Positions 1 to 7,972 of a DNA stretch of 34,922 bases are shown here, in pieces. A model generated the notes under the pieces. The model did no database searches and was not told where the DNA came from. It saw nothing but the letters and a program-made list of their open reading frames with translations. The DNA comes from Acidimicrobiaceae bacterium (GTDB lineage Bacteria; Actinomycetota; Acidimicrobiia; Acidimicrobiales; Ilumatobacteraceae). The stretch is taken from contig CANLHV010000003.1 of the NCBI GenBank assembly GCA_947490975.1, positions 1 to 34,922 of the forward strand, written 5' to 3'. Numbering within the stretch: position 1 is the first letter of the stretch; every line of letters starts with the position of its first letter. The position numbers and the translations under genes were made by a program.

Positions 1-21
1 CAAGTTAATAGGTACACCCCC

Positions 22-2106
22 ATGCCATCACGCGAGTATCCACTTGATAAGTACCGAAATATCGGCATCATGGCGCACATTGACGCCGGTAAAACGACAA
101 CGACTGAGCGAGTTCTTTACTACACCGGAAAGACCTACAAGATCGGCGAAGTGCACGAAGGTGCTGCCGTCATGGACTTCATGGTGCAAGAGCAAGAGCG
201 CGGCATCACCATTACTTCGGCCGCGACGACTGCAGTTTGGCGCGGACATCGAATCAACATCATTGACACTCCTGGTCACGTTGACTTCACAATTGAAGTA
301 GAGCGCTCGTTGCGCGTACTTGACGGTGCAGTTGCGGTGTTTGACTCGGTTGCAGGCGTCGAGCCACAAACCGAAACAGTTTGGCGCCAGGCCAATAAAT
401 ACAAGGTTCCGCGTATGTGCTTCATCAACAAAATGGACCGCACTGGCGCAAACTTCTACCGCACACTCGACATGATTAAAGATCGTCTGCAAGCAGTGCC
501 AGCAGTTCTGCAGTTGCCATATGGTGGCGAAGCAAACTTCAAAGGTTTAATTGACATCGTAAAGATGAAAGCAATCGTCTGGGATGGCGACGAGAAAGAC
601 TCTGAGTACCACGAAGAAGATATTCCGGCTGAATATCTCGACAAAGCGAAACAATTCCGTGCCGAGTTGCTTGACCTGGTTGCTTCTGAAGATGAGCAAC
701 TGATGGAGAAGTTTTTGGCCACCGATAACTTGAGCGAAGAAGACCTGCGCAGAGGCATTCGCAAGGGCACTTTGGCATTTAGCTTTGTGCCAATTCTTTG
801 TGGCTCGGCATTTAAAAACAAAGGTGTGCAGCAAATGCTTGACGCAGTTGTTGACTACATGCCATGCCCGCTCGATATTCCGCCAGCAAACGGCACGAAC
901 GTAAATGGTGATGAGACTTTGACACGTCAAGCCGATGAGAAAGCGCCGTTCTCGGCACTCGCATTCAAGATCGTGGCTGATCCATTTGGTCGCTTGACAT
1001 ACTTCAGGGTTTATTCGGGCACGATCACCAAGGGTGACGAGGTTTATAACTCTGTAAAAGAAAAGCGCGAGCGCGTCGGTCGTTTGTTGTTGATGCACGC
1101 AAACCAACGCGAAGACATTGAGTTTGCAATGGCGGGCGACATTGTCGCTGGTCTTGGTTTCAAAGATGTGACTACGGGTGACACGCTCTGTGATCGTGGC
1201 GACCCGATCGTGCTTGAGCGAATGATTTTTCCTGAGCCTGTTATTCACGTAGCGATCGAACCGAAGACAAAGAACGACCAAGACAAACTTGGTAAGGCGT
1301 TGAAGTCACTTTCAGACGAAGACCCGACGTTTAGAGTGCGCACCGACGAAGAAACTGGTCAGACAGTTATCTCCGGAATGGGTGAGTTGCATCTTGAAAT
1401 TCTCGTCGACCGAATGCAGCGCGAGTTCGCAGTTGATGCGACTGTCGGCAAGCCGCAAGTTGCATATCGCGAAACTGTTACGAAGAAGATCGAGAACATC
1501 GAATACCGACACATCAAACAAACTGGTGGTTCTGGTCAGTTCGCAGTTGTCAAAGTAACGATCGAGCCAAGCGGCCCAGGTGGCGGTTATCAGTTCGAAG
1601 ACGAGATCACCGGTGGACGCATTCCGCGCGAATATATTCAGCCGGTGAACCAAGGCATTCAGTCAGCGCTTGATGCAGGCGTGCTTGCTGGTTATCCAAC
1701 TGTGGACGTAAAAGTCTCGTTGGTTGATGGTCAGTACCACGATGTTGACTCAAGCGAAATGGCATTCAAGATTGCCGGCCAAATGGTGTTCCGCAAGGCT
1801 GCTCAGTTGGCCCGTCCGATCCTTCTCGAGCCGATTATGGCCGTAGAGGTCGTAACTCCAGAGGACTACATGGGTGACGTAATTGGCGATCTTTCAAGCC
1901 GTCGAGGCCGCATTGAAGGCATGGAAGCTAACGGAAACGCACAAATCGTCAAGTCGCAGGTTCCGCTTTCGGAAATGTTCGGATACAGTACAGACCTGCG
2001 TTCTCGCACTCAAGGGCGTGCGACTTACACGATGCAGTTTCATTCGTATCAGCAAGTGCCCGAAGCAATATCAACCGAAATCATCAAGCGCGTGCGCGGC
2101 GAATAA
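22..2106 (+). CDS. fusA: Elongation factor G
   Basis: Cytoplasmic translational GTPase of 694 residues, the usual EF-G length, that drives tRNA-mRNA translocation and, with ribosome recycling factor, subunit splitting. The G domain is at the N-terminus: P-loop around residues 18-26 (AHIDAGKTT), switch II DTPGH at 82-86 and NKMD at 136-139. Domains II-V follow, with the EF-G-specific C-terminal half ending in ...KRVRGE. The start is the ATG before PSREYPLDKYRNIGI; only 21 bases lie upstream in the window, with no clear ribosome binding site. It sits before tuf as in the str operon, so rpsL and rpsG probably lie just upstream of the window. Identification is essentially certain. Confidence 0.98.
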   Translation: MPSREYPLDKYRNIGIMAHIDAGKTTTTERVLYYTGKTYKIGEVHEGAAVMDFMVQEQERGITITSAATTAVWRGHRINIIDTPGHVDFTIEVERSLRVLDGAVAVFDSVAGVEPQTETVWRQANKYKVPRMCFINKMDRTGANFYRTLDMIKDRLQAVPAVLQLPYGGEANFKGLIDIVKMKAIVWDGDEKDSEYHEEDIPAEYLDKAKQFRAELLDLVASEDEQLMEKFLATDNLSEEDLRRGIRKGTLAFSFVPILCGSAFKNKGVQQMLDAVVDYMPCPLDIPPANGTNVNGDETLTRQADEKAPFSALAFKIVADPFGRLTYFRVYSGTITKGDEVYNSVKEKRERVGRLLLMHANQREDIEFAMAGDIVAGLGFKDVTTGDTLCDRGDPIVLERMIFPEPVIHVAIEPKTKNDQDKLGKALKSLSDEDPTFRVRTDEETGQTVISGMGELHLEILVDRMQREFAVDATVGKPQVAYRETVTKKIENIEYRHIKQTGGSGQFAVVKVTIEPSGPGGGYQFEDEITGGRIPREYIQPVNQGIQSALDAGVLAGYPTVDVKVSLVDGQYHDVDSSEMAFKIAGQMVFRKAAQLARPILLEPIMAVEVVTPEDYMGDVIGDLSSRRGRIEGMEANGNAQIVKSQVPLSEMFGYSTDLRSRTQGRATYTMQFHSYQQVPEAISTEIIKRVRGE

Positions 2107-2158
2107 CCGAGCAAGCCAAAGTTTTAACAGTAACCAGCAATAACAGGAGAGAAGAACA

Positions 2159-3343
2159 ATGAGCAAAGCGAAATTTGAGCGCAACAAGCCACACGTCAAT
2201 ATCGGCACGATGGGCCACATTGACCACGGCAAAACAACTTTGACTGCAGCGATTTCAAAGACGCTCGCCAGCAAGGGTCTCGCCGAGTACACACCTTTCG
2301 ATCAAATCGACAAGGCTCCTGAAGAAAAAGCTCGTGGTATCACGATCTCGATCGCTCACATTGAGTACAACACCGAGAACCGTCACTACGCACACGTCGA
2401 CATGCCAGGTCACGCTGACTACATCAAGAACATGATCACAGGTGCTGCTCAGGTAGACGGTGCGATCTTGGTAGTGGCAGCAACTGACGGCCCGATGCCA
2501 CAAACTCGTGAGCACGTGTTGCTCGCAAAGCAAGTGGGTGTGCCATACATCGTTGTTGCACTCAACAAGTCAGACATGGTTGAAGACGAAGAAATGTTGC
2601 AACTCGTTGAAGAAGAAGTTCGCGACTTGCTCACTTCATATGAGTTCGACGGCAAAGGTTGCCCAGTCGTTCGCGTGTCGGCGCTCAAAGCGCTTGAAGG
2701 CGATGCAGCTTGGCAAGAAAAGATCATGGAGCTCATGGCTGCATGTGACAAGTCAATTCCAGAGCCGAAGCGTGAACTTGATAAGCCATTCTTGATGCCA
2801 ATTGAAGACGTGTTCACGATCACTGGTCGTGGCACCGTAGTAACTGGCAAAGTTGAGCAGGGTAAAGTGCACACAGGTGACGAAATCGAAATCGTTGGTC
2901 TGCGTGACACCCAAAAGACTGTTTGCACAGGTGTTGAAATGTTCCGCAAGTTGCTCGACGAAGGTCAAGCAGGCGACAACATTGGTGCGCTTTTGCGTGG
3001 CACCAAGAAAGAAGAAGTTGAGCGTGGCCAGGTGCTTTGCGCCCCAGGCTCGATTACTCCACACACAAACTTCGAAGGTCAGGTCTACGTATTGAAGAAA
3101 GAAGAAGGCGGACGCCACAAGCCTTTCTTCAACAACTACCGACCACAGTTCTTCTTTAGAACAACTGACGTAACTGGCACAGTTGAATTGCCAAAGGGCA
3201 CCGAAATGGTTATGCCTGGCGACAACGTGACAATGACAGTCGAGCTCGGTAAAGCGATTGCGATGGACGAAGGTCTTCGCTTTGCTATTCGTGAAGGTGG
3301 CCGCACAGTGGGCGCCGGACGCGTAACAAAGATTCTTAAGTAG
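2159..3343 (+). CDS. tuf: Elongation factor Tu
   Basis: GTPase of 394 residues that delivers aminoacyl-tRNA to the ribosomal A site. GHIDHGKT lies at residues 19-26, DMPGH at 81-85 (His85 matches the catalytic histidine of the family) and NKSD at 136-139, where most bacterial EF-Tu proteins have NKCD. The beta-barrel domains II and III follow and end at GAGRVTKILK. A good Shine-Dalgarno (AGGAGA, 2145-2150) fixes the start. It lies 52 bases after fusA and 24 bases before rpsJ, as expected for a joined str-S10 region. A second tuf copy outside the window cannot be excluded. Confidence 0.98.
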   Translation: MSKAKFERNKPHVNIGTMGHIDHGKTTLTAAISKTLASKGLAEYTPFDQIDKAPEEKARGITISIAHIEYNTENRHYAHVDMPGHADYIKNMITGAAQVDGAILVVAATDGPMPQTREHVLLAKQVGVPYIVVALNKSDMVEDEEMLQLVEEEVRDLLTSYEFDGKGCPVVRVSALKALEGDAAWQEKIMELMAACDKSIPEPKRELDKPFLMPIEDVFTITGRGTVVTGKVEQGKVHTGDEIEIVGLRDTQKTVCTGVEMFRKLLDEGQAGDNIGALLRGTKKEEVERGQVLCAPGSITPHTNFEGQVYVLKKEEGGRHKPFFNNYRPQFFFRTTDVTGTVELPKGTEMVMPGDNVTMTVELGKAIAMDEGLRFAIREGGRTVGAGRVTKILK

Positions 3344-3367
3344 ATCGTCGATAACTGGTAAACGCTG

Positions 3368-3682
3368 ATGGCACAGAGCATTCGCATCCGTCTAAAGGCG
3401 TTTGACCACCAGAACATCGACGATTCTGCAAAGAAGATCGTTGAGACTGTCACTCGTACGAGTGCCACAGTGCGTGGGCCGATACCTCTGCCGACTGACA
3501 AGCATCGTTTCACAGTTATTCGTGGACCACACGTTGACAAAGACTCGCGCGAACACTTTGAGATGCGCATTCATAAGCGCTTGATCGACATTGTTGACCC
3601 GAACGCAAAGACGATCGACAGTTTGCAGCGTTTAGAGTTGCCTGCCGGCGTTGACATCGAAATCAAGATTCAAAACGCTTAA
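3368..3682 (+). CDS. rpsJ: Ribosomal protein S10 (NusE)
   Basis: Small-subunit head protein of 104 residues, also a transcription antitermination partner of NusB. It begins MAQSIRIRLKAFDH and contains the conserved stretch GPIPLPTDKHRFTVIRGPHVDKDSRE with the expected spacing; length is normal. It normally opens the S10 operon and is directly followed by rplC. Here it follows tuf by 24 bases, and a protease gene separates it from rplC. It is probably co-transcribed with tuf, since I see no terminator or promoter in the short gap before it. Confidence 0.98.
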   Translation: MAQSIRIRLKAFDHQNIDDSAKKIVETVTRTSATVRGPIPLPTDKHRFTVIRGPHVDKDSREHFEMRIHKRLIDIVDPNAKTIDSLQRLELPAGVDIEIKIQNA

Positions 3683-3744
3683 GAATTTGGTGAGTTTCGT
3701 CATAAAGACGAGGGTTCGAGTTTCTTGAACGGTAGAAATCAATT
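3683..3744 (+). other. rpsJ-htrA intergenic spacer with two small hairpins
   Basis: The 62-base spacer holds two adjacent potential stem-loops. The first is TCGTC/GACGA with an ATAAA loop (3697-3711). The second is GTTCGAG/CTTGAAC with a TTT loop and one G-U pair (3714-3730). Neither is followed by a run of T, so they are not standard intrinsic terminators; they could be attenuation or processing sites between the ribosomal and protease cistrons. The protease start follows a weak ribosome binding site (GGTAGAA). Confidence 0.35.
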
Positions 3745-4926
3745 ATGAGTGATTTCAACGAGAATTCGTCACAGTTGCCACCGCCACAGTTGCCTGTGCA
3801 ATCAGATTTGCCGTTGCAAAATTATGACGAAGCAGGTCGATCGCCGCGTCGTCGCTTTGGAGTGGTGCTTATTGCAGCAGTGTTTGGTTTATTTGGCGGA
3901 ATAATCGGCGCTTATGTTGCCCAAGAGGCAAATCTCGTTGACTTAGACAACTCAGATTCGACCACGCAGATAACTTCGGCGCCTGTTGTTGTAGCCGAAG
4001 ACGATGGTTTGTCTGGCGGTTCGTTGATCGCCCAAGTTGCTGAGCGATTAGCAAATAGTGTCGTCACAATTTCGACGACTGTGGATGACGACTTTGGCGG
4101 CGGTCGTGGCGTTGGCACAGGTGTTGTGTTGACATCTGATGGCGAAATTTTGACGAATGCTCACGTGATTGAAGATGCGACCGAAGTAGTAGTTCGATTT
4201 GCCGGAGAAACTGAGCCGCGAGTTGCAAAAATTCTTGCTTCAGATTTGGGCAACGATTTGGCATTGATCAAAGTTGATGTAACTGGACTAATCGCAGCAA
4301 CTTTTGCCAAGCCGGGCAGCGTGCAAATTGGCGACACAGTTGTTGCGATCGGTTATGCATTAGCGCTTGATGGCGGACCAACTGTTACGTCGGGCATCGT
4401 CTCGGCGTTAAAGCGAACGATTGAGACTGACTCAGGTGCATTAAACAGTTTGATTCAAACTGATGCCGCCATTTCATCGGGCAACTCGGGTGGACCATTG
4501 GTCAATCTCAAAGGCGAAGTTGTCGGCATCAACACAGCCGTAGCGCGAGGCGATTCTGAATCTGCAGCGAACAACATTGGATTTTCAATTTCGGTTGACG
4601 AAGTATTAATTGTCATCGAACAGTTGCGCGAGCAAGCAAAGGGCACAGTGCGTGAAGAGGGCTTTCTTGGAGTTGGTTTGGCTGCGCGCGAAGATGGTGG
4701 TCAGGGTGCAATCATCACCAACGTGCAACCAGGCTCACCAGCCGACAAGGCGGGCATTTTGATCGACGACGTCGTGCTTGCCGTAGATGGCGAGCCGATT
4801 GACGGCCAGGCAGGTTTGGTGGCGGCGATTCGAGATGCCGAGCCTGGTCAAACTGTCAAAATTGAGATTTTTCGAGACGGAGAAAGGCTCGTTTTTGAGG
4901 CAACTTTGATCGCTCGTTCTGAATAA
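3745..4926 (+). CDS. HtrA/DegP-type membrane-anchored serine protease with PDZ domain
   Basis: 393-residue protein. A proline- and glutamine-rich cytoplasmic N-terminus (1-35) ends in a basic RSPRRR patch, followed by one hydrophobic membrane segment (about 38-58), an acidic linker, a trypsin-like domain (about 95-300) and a C-terminal PDZ domain (about 305-390). The triad is visible: His140 in TNAHVI, Asp171 in NDLALIKV and Ser248 in GNSGGPL. The protease domain should therefore face the outside, where HtrA enzymes degrade or refold damaged envelope proteins. It matches the actinobacterial HtrA/PepD group, but I cannot choose the orthologue. Its place between rpsJ and rplC is unusual, while base composition and codon use resemble the neighbours. 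A terminator-like hairpin follows. Confidence 0.93.
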   Translation: MSDFNENSSQLPPPQLPVQSDLPLQNYDEAGRSPRRRFGVVLIAAVFGLFGGIIGAYVAQEANLVDLDNSDSTTQITSAPVVVAEDDGLSGGSLIAQVAERLANSVVTISTTVDDDFGGGRGVGTGVVLTSDGEILTNAHVIEDATEVVVRFAGETEPRVAKILASDLGNDLALIKVDVTGLIAATFAKPGSVQIGDTVVAIGYALALDGGPTVTSGIVSALKRTIETDSGALNSLIQTDAAISSGNSGGPLVNLKGEVVGINTAVARGDSESAANNIGFSISVDEVLIVIEQLREQAKGTVREEGFLGVGLAAREDGGQGAIITNVQPGSPADKAGILIDDVVLAVDGEPIDGQAGLVAAIRDAEPGQTVKIEIFRDGERLVFEATLIARSE

Positions 4927-4959
4927 TCCGTAGAAATTCTTGCGGTTATAACAACGGTC

Positions 4960-4997
4960 AAAAAAGCCCAAAAATAGCCAATTTTCTTGGGTTTTTC
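4960..4997 (+). terminator. Terminator-like hairpin after the HtrA-type gene
   Basis: An A-rich tract and GCCCAA pair with TTGGG and a run of five T (stem AAAAAGCCCAA against TTGGGTTTTT, one bulged base, AT-rich loop). The hairpin ends in TTTTTC, giving the layout of an intrinsic terminator 33 bases after the protease stop codon. It would end the fusA-tuf-rpsJ-protease transcript and insulate the rplC operon. The stem is AT-heavy, so efficiency is uncertain. Confidence 0.55.
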
Positions 4998-5000
4998 GGT

Positions 5001-5029
5001 TTGGGGTCGTGATTTGAGGGGGATAGAGT
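5001..5029 (+). promoter_or_regulatory. Possible promoter for the rplC ribosomal operon
   Basis: TTGGGG (5001-5006) and TAGAGT (5024-5029) are separated by 17 bases and lie just after the terminator-like hairpin, where the split-off S10 operon needs a new promoter. The match to the sigma-70 consensus is only partial and was found by eye. The start of transcription would be near 5036, giving an untranslated leader of about 200 bases before rplC. Confidence 0.4.
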
Positions 5030-5232
5030 AAACACTTCGTTCGTGACCCTGGTTCTCAGAGTTGTAGACGAAGAGATCAATTCAAAAAATTGATGTCTGT
5101 GTGCGCCCAAGAGTTTTGTGGGTACCTCACAGCGAAAACTATAAGAGTGCTCCGTGCGGCCAAGGCCTGCGGAGCATTTGTGCGAATAAACGAATTATTT
5201 CATTAAACATTTCGAGAAAAGGTTTTGGCCTT

Positions 5233-5892
5233 ATGGCACAAAAAGCGATCGTCGGCGAAAAGGTCGGCATGACACAGGTGTGGGGAGACGACCAACGCGT
5301 CGTGCCCGTAACAGTGTTGCGCATAGAGCCAGCCCGAATTGTGCAAGTCAAAACAGGTCTGACTGATGGATACACGGCGTTGCAAGTCACTTACGGACAA
5401 CGCGATGCAAAGAAGCTAAACAAAGCAGAAGCTGGCCATTTCGCACCAAAGAGCGGCGTACGAAACGTTGCCGCGGGTCGTCGACTTGTTGAGTTGCGAC
5501 TTGATTCTGTTGAGGGTTTTGAAATTGGCCAAGAAATTAAAGTTGACACGCTTGCAGTTGGCGAGCGAGTTGACGTAACGGCTGTAAGTCGTGGTAAAGG
5601 TTTTGCCGGCACCATGAAGCGCCACAATTTCGGTGGTCAAGGTGCGAGTCACGGTAACCACAAGCACCATCGTGCACCAGGCTCGATTGGCTCATGCACA
5701 TTTCCGGGTCGCGTTTTCAAAGGTTTGCGCATGTCGGGTCACATGGGTCACCAACAGGTAACAACTTTGAATCTTGAAGTTGTGCAAGCAGATCTTGAGC
5801 GCAATTTGTTGCTCGTCAAAGGTTCAGTTCCTGGTCCAAACGGTGGCGTCGTAATCATTCGTAACGCTGTCAAGGGTGCGGTCAAGGAGTAG
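5233..5892 (+). CDS. rplC: Ribosomal protein L3
   Basis: Early-assembly 50S protein of 219 residues whose central loop reaches toward the peptidyl-transferase centre. It starts MAQKAIVGEKVGMTQVW, the usual L3 N-terminus; this decides for the ATG at 5233 over an upstream in-frame GTG at 5101. The conserved GGQGASHGNHKHHRAPGSIG loop and the RMSGHMGHQQVTTLNLEVV segment are present. It opens the remaining S10 operon here, behind a structured leader, and is 2 bases from rplD. Confidence 0.97.
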   Translation: MAQKAIVGEKVGMTQVWGDDQRVVPVTVLRIEPARIVQVKTGLTDGYTALQVTYGQRDAKKLNKAEAGHFAPKSGVRNVAAGRRLVELRLDSVEGFEIGQEIKVDTLAVGERVDVTAVSRGKGFAGTMKRHNFGGQGASHGNHKHHRAPGSIGSCTFPGRVFKGLRMSGHMGHQQVTTLNLEVVQADLERNLLLVKGSVPGPNGGVVIIRNAVKGAVKE

Positions 5893-5894
5893 CC

Positions 5895-6515
5895 ATGGCA
5901 AAGATTGAAATGAAAAATGCTGCCGGCAAGAAAGCCGCTTCGGTTGAAGTTGCTGACTCAGTATTCGGCATCACACCAAATATTCCGGTATTGCACCAAG
6001 TCGTTGTTGCCCAGCTTGCGCACCGTCGCTCGGGCACACAAAGCACCAAGACTCGTTCAGAAGTAAGAGGCGGTGGCAAAAAGCCGTTTAAGCAAAAGGG
6101 CACTGGTAATGCTCGCCAAGGTTCAATTCGTGCGCCGCATTTCAGTGGTGGTGGCGTTGCACTTGGACCAAAACCCCGCAAATATTCACAACGAACACCA
6201 AAGAAGATGGTGCAACTTGCGTTGCGTTCGGCGCTTTCAGATCGTATGAGCGAGAACAAAGTTGTAGTTGTTGAAGAGTGGGGCTTTTCGGCACCAAGCA
6301 CCAAGTCGGCGACGGCAGCCTTGAAGAGCCTCGGCGTTAACGAGCGAATTTTGGTTGTACTCGAGCGCAAAGATGAAAATGCCTGGAAGAGCTTCCGCAA
6401 CTTGAAAGATGTGCAAGTGCTTAGCACCGGCGAACTCAACGCCTATGACATTTTGTGCAATGACTGGATCGTCTTTACTAAGGCGAGCCTGCCGACAATG
6501 GAGGCCGCAAAGTGA
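5895..6515 (+). CDS. rplD: Ribosomal protein L4
   Basis: 50S protein of 206 residues whose extended loop lines the peptide exit tunnel. The loop is visible as VRGGGKKPFKQKGTGNARQG with SIRAPHFSGGGVALGPKPRKY after it. In Escherichia coli L4 also represses its own operon through the leader, which is of interest given the structured leader upstream of rplC. It starts 2 bases after the rplC stop codon, and its last 4 bases overlap the rplW start. The central 'LGVNERILVVLERKDENAWKSFRNL' part is typical of the globular domain. Confidence 0.97.
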   Translation: MAKIEMKNAAGKKAASVEVADSVFGITPNIPVLHQVVVAQLAHRRSGTQSTKTRSEVRGGGKKPFKQKGTGNARQGSIRAPHFSGGGVALGPKPRKYSQRTPKKMVQLALRSALSDRMSENKVVVVEEWGFSAPSTKSATAALKSLGVNERILVVLERKDENAWKSFRNLKDVQVLSTGELNAYDILCNDWIVFTKASLPTMEAAK

Positions 6516-6802
6516 AAGACCCACGCGACATTATTTTGCGACCGGTTGTCAGCGAAAAAAGCTATTCGTTGATCGACAAGGGCACCTACACATTCGAAGT
6601 TCATCCATTGGCAACAAAACCAGAAATTCGCGATGCGGTTCAGTCAATTTGGGGCGTAAAAGTTCGTCGCGTAAATACGATCAACCGACTTGGTAAGCGT
6701 CGCATCACTCGTGGCACCAACCGCATCGGTGTTCGCGACGGTTCGAAGCATGCTCTTGTCACATTAGAAGCGGGCAATCAAATCCCGTTGTTTGAGAACT
6801 AG
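6512..6802 (+). CDS. rplW: Ribosomal protein L23
   Basis: 50S protein of 96 residues at the tunnel exit, the docking site for trigger factor and signal recognition particle. The N-terminus KDPRDIILRPVVSEKSYSLIDKGTYTF and the segment KPEIRDAVQSIWGVKVRRVNT are characteristic. Translation starts at a GTG that overlaps the rplD stop codon by 4 bases (GTGA), indicating coupling. The GGAG at about 6500 inside rplD is a suitable ribosome binding site. Length is normal. Confidence 0.97.
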   Translation: MKDPRDIILRPVVSEKSYSLIDKGTYTFEVHPLATKPEIRDAVQSIWGVKVRRVNTINRLGKRRITRGTNRIGVRDGSKHALVTLEAGNQIPLFEN

Positions 6803-6819
6803 ACAAAGGACGACTCAAG

Positions 6820-7656
6820 ATGCCAATTCGCAAACGCCGCCCGACGAGCCCAGGCCGCCGCTTTCAAACAGTTTCAGATTTCAGCGAGATCACCAAGACG
6901 ACTCCAGAAAAATCGTTGTTGTCACCAAAGCCATCGCGCGGCGGTCGCAACTCTGCTGGTCGAATTACATCGCGTCACCAAGGTGGCGGCCACAAGCAGC
7001 AATATCGCATGGTCGATTTCAAACGTGGCAAAGACAACTGTGTAGCAAAAGTTGCAGCAATTGAATATGACCCGAACCGCACATGTCGAATTGCGTTGTT
7101 GCATTATGCAGACGGTACGAAGTCATACATTCTTGCGCCAAAGGGCCTTGAAGTTGGCGCGAAAGTTGAGAGTGGTCCGAAGGCAGACATCATCGTCGGC
7201 AACGCTTTGCCGCTTCGTTATATGCCAGTCGGTACAACCGTTCACAACATTGAGATGCGTCCTGGTCAGGGTGGCAAGATTGCTCGTTCGGCCGGCATGG
7301 CAGTGCAGCTAGTTGCCAAAGAAGGACAATATGCAACTTTGCGTATGCCTTCGAGCGAAATGCGTCGAATTCCGATCGACTGTCGTGCAACTGTTGGCGA
7401 AATCGGCAACTCAGAACATGAGCAAATCAAGATCGGTAAAGCTGGTCGAAATCGTTGGAAGGGCGTTCGCCCGCAATCTCGTGGTGTTGTAATGAACCCA
7501 GTTGATCACCCACTCGGTGGTGGCGAAGGTAAAACTTCTGGTGGTCGTCCACCAGTTTCACCATGGGGTAAGCCAGAGCGTCGTACTCGCGATAAGAACA
7601 AGTCATCTCAGCAGATGATTGTTCGTCGTCGCCGATCAGGAAAGTCAAGAGGTTAA
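6820..7656 (+). CDS. rplB: Ribosomal protein L2
   Basis: Highly conserved 278-residue 50S protein needed for subunit joining and peptidyl-transferase activity. GGRNSAGRITSRHQGGGHK is near residues 41-59 and the signature MNPVDHPLGGGEG near 225-237, including the conserved histidine at about 230. The C-terminus is basic (VRRRRSGKSRG). AAAGGA lies upstream of the ATG. It is four bases from rpsS. Confidence 0.98.
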   Translation: MPIRKRRPTSPGRRFQTVSDFSEITKTTPEKSLLSPKPSRGGRNSAGRITSRHQGGGHKQQYRMVDFKRGKDNCVAKVAAIEYDPNRTCRIALLHYADGTKSYILAPKGLEVGAKVESGPKADIIVGNALPLRYMPVGTTVHNIEMRPGQGGKIARSAGMAVQLVAKEGQYATLRMPSSEMRRIPIDCRATVGEIGNSEHEQIKIGKAGRNRWKGVRPQSRGVVMNPVDHPLGGGEGKTSGGRPPVSPWGKPERRTRDKNKSSQQMIVRRRRSGKSRG

Positions 7657-7660
7657 CTAA

Positions 7661-7972
7661 ATGTCACGCAGTCTTAAAAAAGGTCCGTTTGTTGATGAAC
7701 ACCTTCTCAAGAAGTTGGACGAGATGAACGCGAGCGGAGACCGCAAGGTCATCAAGACATGGTCACGTCGTAGCACGATTATCCCTGACATGCTCGGACA
7801 TACATTTGCAGTTCACGATGGTCGCAAGCACGTGCCGGTATACGTGACTGAATCGATGGTCGGTCACAAACTTGGCGAATTCTCACCAACTCGAACATTC
7901 AAATTTCACCAGAGCCAAGAAAAAGCAGCAGCAGCCGCAGCGGCAGCAGCATCGGGTCCAGGTAAGTCATGA
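7661..7972 (+). CDS. rpsS: Ribosomal protein S19 with alanine-rich tail
   Basis: 30S head protein that forms a complex with S13 near the A site. The family hallmarks SRSLKKGPFVDEHLLKK and HVPVYVTESMVGHKLGEFSPTRTF are intact. At 103 residues it is about ten longer than usual, because of a low-complexity alanine-rich tail (about residues 89-103) ending GPGKS. The stop codon overlaps the rplV start by 4 bases (ATGA). Confidence 0.97.
   Translation: MSRSLKKGPFVDEHLLKKLDEMNASGDRKVIKTWSRRSTIIPDMLGHTFAVHDGRKHVPVYVTESMVGHKLGEFSPTRTFKFHQSQEKAAAAAAAAASGPGKS

Larger units (their letters stand above)
4927..5232 (+). other. 306-base gene-free region: terminator, putative promoter and structured rplC leader
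   Basis: The only non-coding gap over 300 bases. After the terminator and possible promoter come two strong potential stem-loops. One is ATCAATT/AATTGAT with a CAAAA loop, extendable by AGAC/GTCT (5066-5098). The other is GC-rich, TGCTCCG/CGGAGCA enclosing GGCCAAGGCC (5148-5176). An AT-rich single-stranded-looking stretch then leads to AAAAGG and the rplC start. An in-frame GTG at 5101 would add 44 residues to L3, but they resemble nothing in L3, so I treat this stretch as leader. S10-operon leaders in other bacteria host autoregulation, for example by L4; a similar role here is inference. Confidence 0.5.

Noticed and set aside
547..1281. Long open frame on the minus strand inside fusA (244 codons)
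   Set aside because: It lies wholly antisense to a certain gene, has no recognisable product and reflects codon bias of fusA.
3745..4926. HtrA-type gene as a recently acquired mobile cargo
   Set aside because: No insertion sequence, direct repeat, tRNA or integrase nearby, and base composition is like the neighbours.
5101..5232. In-frame GTG that would extend L3 by 44 residues
   Set aside because: The extra residues do not resemble L3, the standard L3 start is at 5233, and the stretch has hairpins typical of a leader.
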